NCBI GenBank assembly: GCA_964346545.1
Contig: CAYFVR010000004.1
Location: forward strand, 1-44,244
Direction: 5' to 3'
Length of the DNA stretch: 44,244 nucleotides
Source: CAYFVR01 sp964346545
GTDB taxonomy: Bacteria > Desulfobacterota > Desulfobacteria > Desulfobacterales > Desulfococcaceae
Shown here piece after piece: positions 43,055 to 44,244 of the stretch (its first letter is position 1; each line of letters begins with the position of its first letter). Made by a program: the position numbers and the translations under genes. The notes under the pieces were generated by a model that saw nothing but the letters and a program-made list of their open reading frames with translations, had not been told where the DNA came from and ran no database searches.

Positions 43055-44244
43055 ATGAAACCTTTGAACTTGCCCAAAATCCAAAAAATTTGCCGTTTCC
43101 TCGCGGCGGCGCTCCTTTTTCCAACCCTTTCCACTTTCGCCGGCGCGGAGGAGAAGCGCGTCGGTCCTCCGCTCATGGCCCTGGAGTATGGAATCAACTG
43201 CGACCCGTACGAAGTAACGCGGGAGCGGGTCCGATCGGGCCAGAACCTTTCCGGCATCCTGGTCGACGCCGGCGTATCCTACGGGAAAATCCAGGCGGCG
43301 GTCGATCAATGCGAAGGATTGTTCGACGTGCGGAAAATCCGCGCCGGGCGACCCTACTCCCTGATTGGCAATCCCTGCTCTCCCGCCGGCCTTCGCTACT
43401 TTGTATACGAAGAGTCCCCCGTCGATTTCGTGGTCTTCGACCTGGGCGAAACGGTCAAGGTTTTCAAAGGCCGGAAACCCGTGAGGGTGGAAGCCAAGAC
43501 CTTTTCCGGCGTGATCCATTCCTCCCTTTGGAACGCCTTTTCCGAGGAGGGAATCGACTTTCAACTGGCCTTGCGGCTCTCCAAAATTTACGCCTGGACC
43601 TTGGACTTTTTTCGTTTTCAGCCGGGGGACCGCTTTGGTTTTATCGTGGAGGAGCGCCGAGTGGATGGCCAGGCGGTCGGCTACGGCCGGATACTGGCGG
43701 CCCGCATTCACATGAAAAACCGGTCTCACTACGCGTTTTATTTCGAAGAAAAGCCGGGCGAAGGGGATTACTACGATGAAAACGGGGAAAGTCTCCGACA
43801 GGCGTTTCTAAAAGCGCCGCTGGAATATTCTCGAATCAGCTCCGGGTATTCGCGCAAACGACTTCACCCGATTCTAAACGAATATCGACCTCACCTTGGC
43901 ATCGATTACGCGGCGCCCAAGGGAACCCCGGTGCTGTCGGTCGGCGACGGCGAAATCGAAAAGGTCGGATACAACCGGAGCATGGGCCGTTTCATCCAGA
44001 TTCGCCACAATGGTCGATACATGACGCAGTATCTCCACCTTTCCGGGACGGCCGAAGGAATTCGGCCGGGCGTCCGGGTGAAGCAGGGGCGGGAAATCGG
44101 GCATGTGGGCAGCACGGGACTTTCCACCGGCCCCCACCTGGATTTCCGGTTCTGGGCCGACGGGAAGGCGGTGAATTTTCTGGAACAGGATCTTCCCTCC
44201 GCCGACCCGGTGGATCCTCGCCTTCTGTCTCGGTTCTTCGCCCG
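43055..44244 (+). CDS. M23-family peptidase (OapA/MepM-like), cut by the window end
   Basis: At least 396 residues; the frame is open to the last base. A signal peptide (ICRFLAAALLFPTLSTFAGA) precedes an OapA/Csd3-like domain (SGQNLSGILVDAGVSYGKI, IRAGRPYSL) and then a LytM/M23 peptidase domain. Zinc residues: His and Asp in YRPHLGIDYAAP and the first His of GPHLDFRFW. The second His of the usual HxH is Asp here, a variant I recall in other M23 proteins. Such enzymes cut peptide cross-links in peptidoglycan. ATG 43055 was chosen, with ATG 43046 three codons upstream also possible. Confidence 0.88.
   Translation, partial: MKPLNLPKIQKICRFLAAALLFPTLSTFAGAEEKRVGPPLMALEYGINCDPYEVTRERVRSGQNLSGILVDAGVSYGKIQAAVDQCEGLFDVRKIRAGRPYSLIGNPCSPAGLRYFVYEESPVDFVVFDLGETVKVFKGRKPVRVEAKTFSGVIHSSLWNAFSEEGIDFQLALRLSKIYAWTLDFFRFQPGDRFGFIVEERRVDGQAVGYGRILAARIHMKNRSHYAFYFEEKPGEGDYYDENGESLRQAFLKAPLEYSRISSGYSRKRLHPILNEYRPHLGIDYAAPKGTPVLSVGDGEIEKVGYNRSMGRFIQIRHNGRYMTQYLHLSGTAEGIRPGVRVKQGREIGHVGSTGLSTGPHLDFRFWADGKAVNFLEQDLPSADPVDPRLLSRFFA

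Overview
The window reads as a chromosomal segment of a high-GC (roughly 60%+), Gram-negative, anaerobic bacterium, most likely a member of the Desulfobacterota. The basis is the mix of genes rather than one marker. There is a four-subunit 2-oxoacid:ferredoxin oxidoreductase (korDABC order), a small 2[4Fe-4S] ferredoxin and two radical-SAM enzymes. There is a type 3 (archaeal-like) prolyl-tRNA synthetase and a stand-alone TrpB2. Outer-membrane machinery (BamD lipoprotein, MltF, MltG, NagZ) and type IV pilus PilC complete the picture. Two runs of exactly 100 N (16814-16913, 28754-28853) show that this is a scaffolded draft or metagenome assembly.

Layout. 1-3.4 kb: a betaine-homocysteine methyltransferase-like gene, a B12-binding radical-SAM gene and a ferredoxin with its own promoter and terminator. 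3.4-8.1 kb (minus strand): an acetyl-CoA hydrolase/transferase-GNAT fusion, then TetR regulator, gamma-carbonic anhydrase, YheT hydrolase and a small protein. 8.6-9.6 kb: a divergent cNMP-binding/PilZ protein. 9.7-18.8 kb: a long plus-strand operon, rpiB-glyA-dCMP deaminase-nrdR-ribD-ribE-ribBA-ribH-nusB-trpB2-small Cys protein-MBL hydrolase, with many 1-11 base overlaps. 19.0-20.4 kb: MltF, minus strand. 20.6-25.6 kb: ispG, proS, relA/spoT. 25.6-28.0 kb (minus): trxA-trxB-bamD, a strong terminator, then rpmB. 28.3-29.2 kb: purN, plus strand, broken only by an artificial gap. 29.2-32.0 kb (minus): korDABC. 32.3-33.5 kb: radical-SAM enzyme. 33.8-35.9 kb: mltG and nagZ, both peptidoglycan turnover. 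36.1-38.9 kb: two Ter-family proteins flanking a soluble M48 metallopeptidase. 39.4-44.2 kb: pilC, a PilS-like histidine kinase, a TPR protein and an M23 peptidase that runs off the end.

How it fits together. Most of the window is housekeeping: one-carbon, riboflavin, isoprenoid, stringent response, thioredoxin, purine and cell-wall genes. Flavin supply (rib genes) fits the flavin- and Fe-S-rich metabolism implied by trxB, the ferredoxins and kor. The less ordinary parts are three. The first is the acyl-CoA/GNAT fusion, whose expected catalytic glutamate is a glutamine, divergent from a nucleotide-sensor protein. The second is the Ter/M48 cassette. The third is a set of repeats and long inverted repeats in control regions. 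I found no CRISPR array, tRNA, rRNA, IS element, prophage or integron. Nothing here proves a wholly new system; the Ter/M48 cassette and the GNAT fusion are the best candidates for follow-up.
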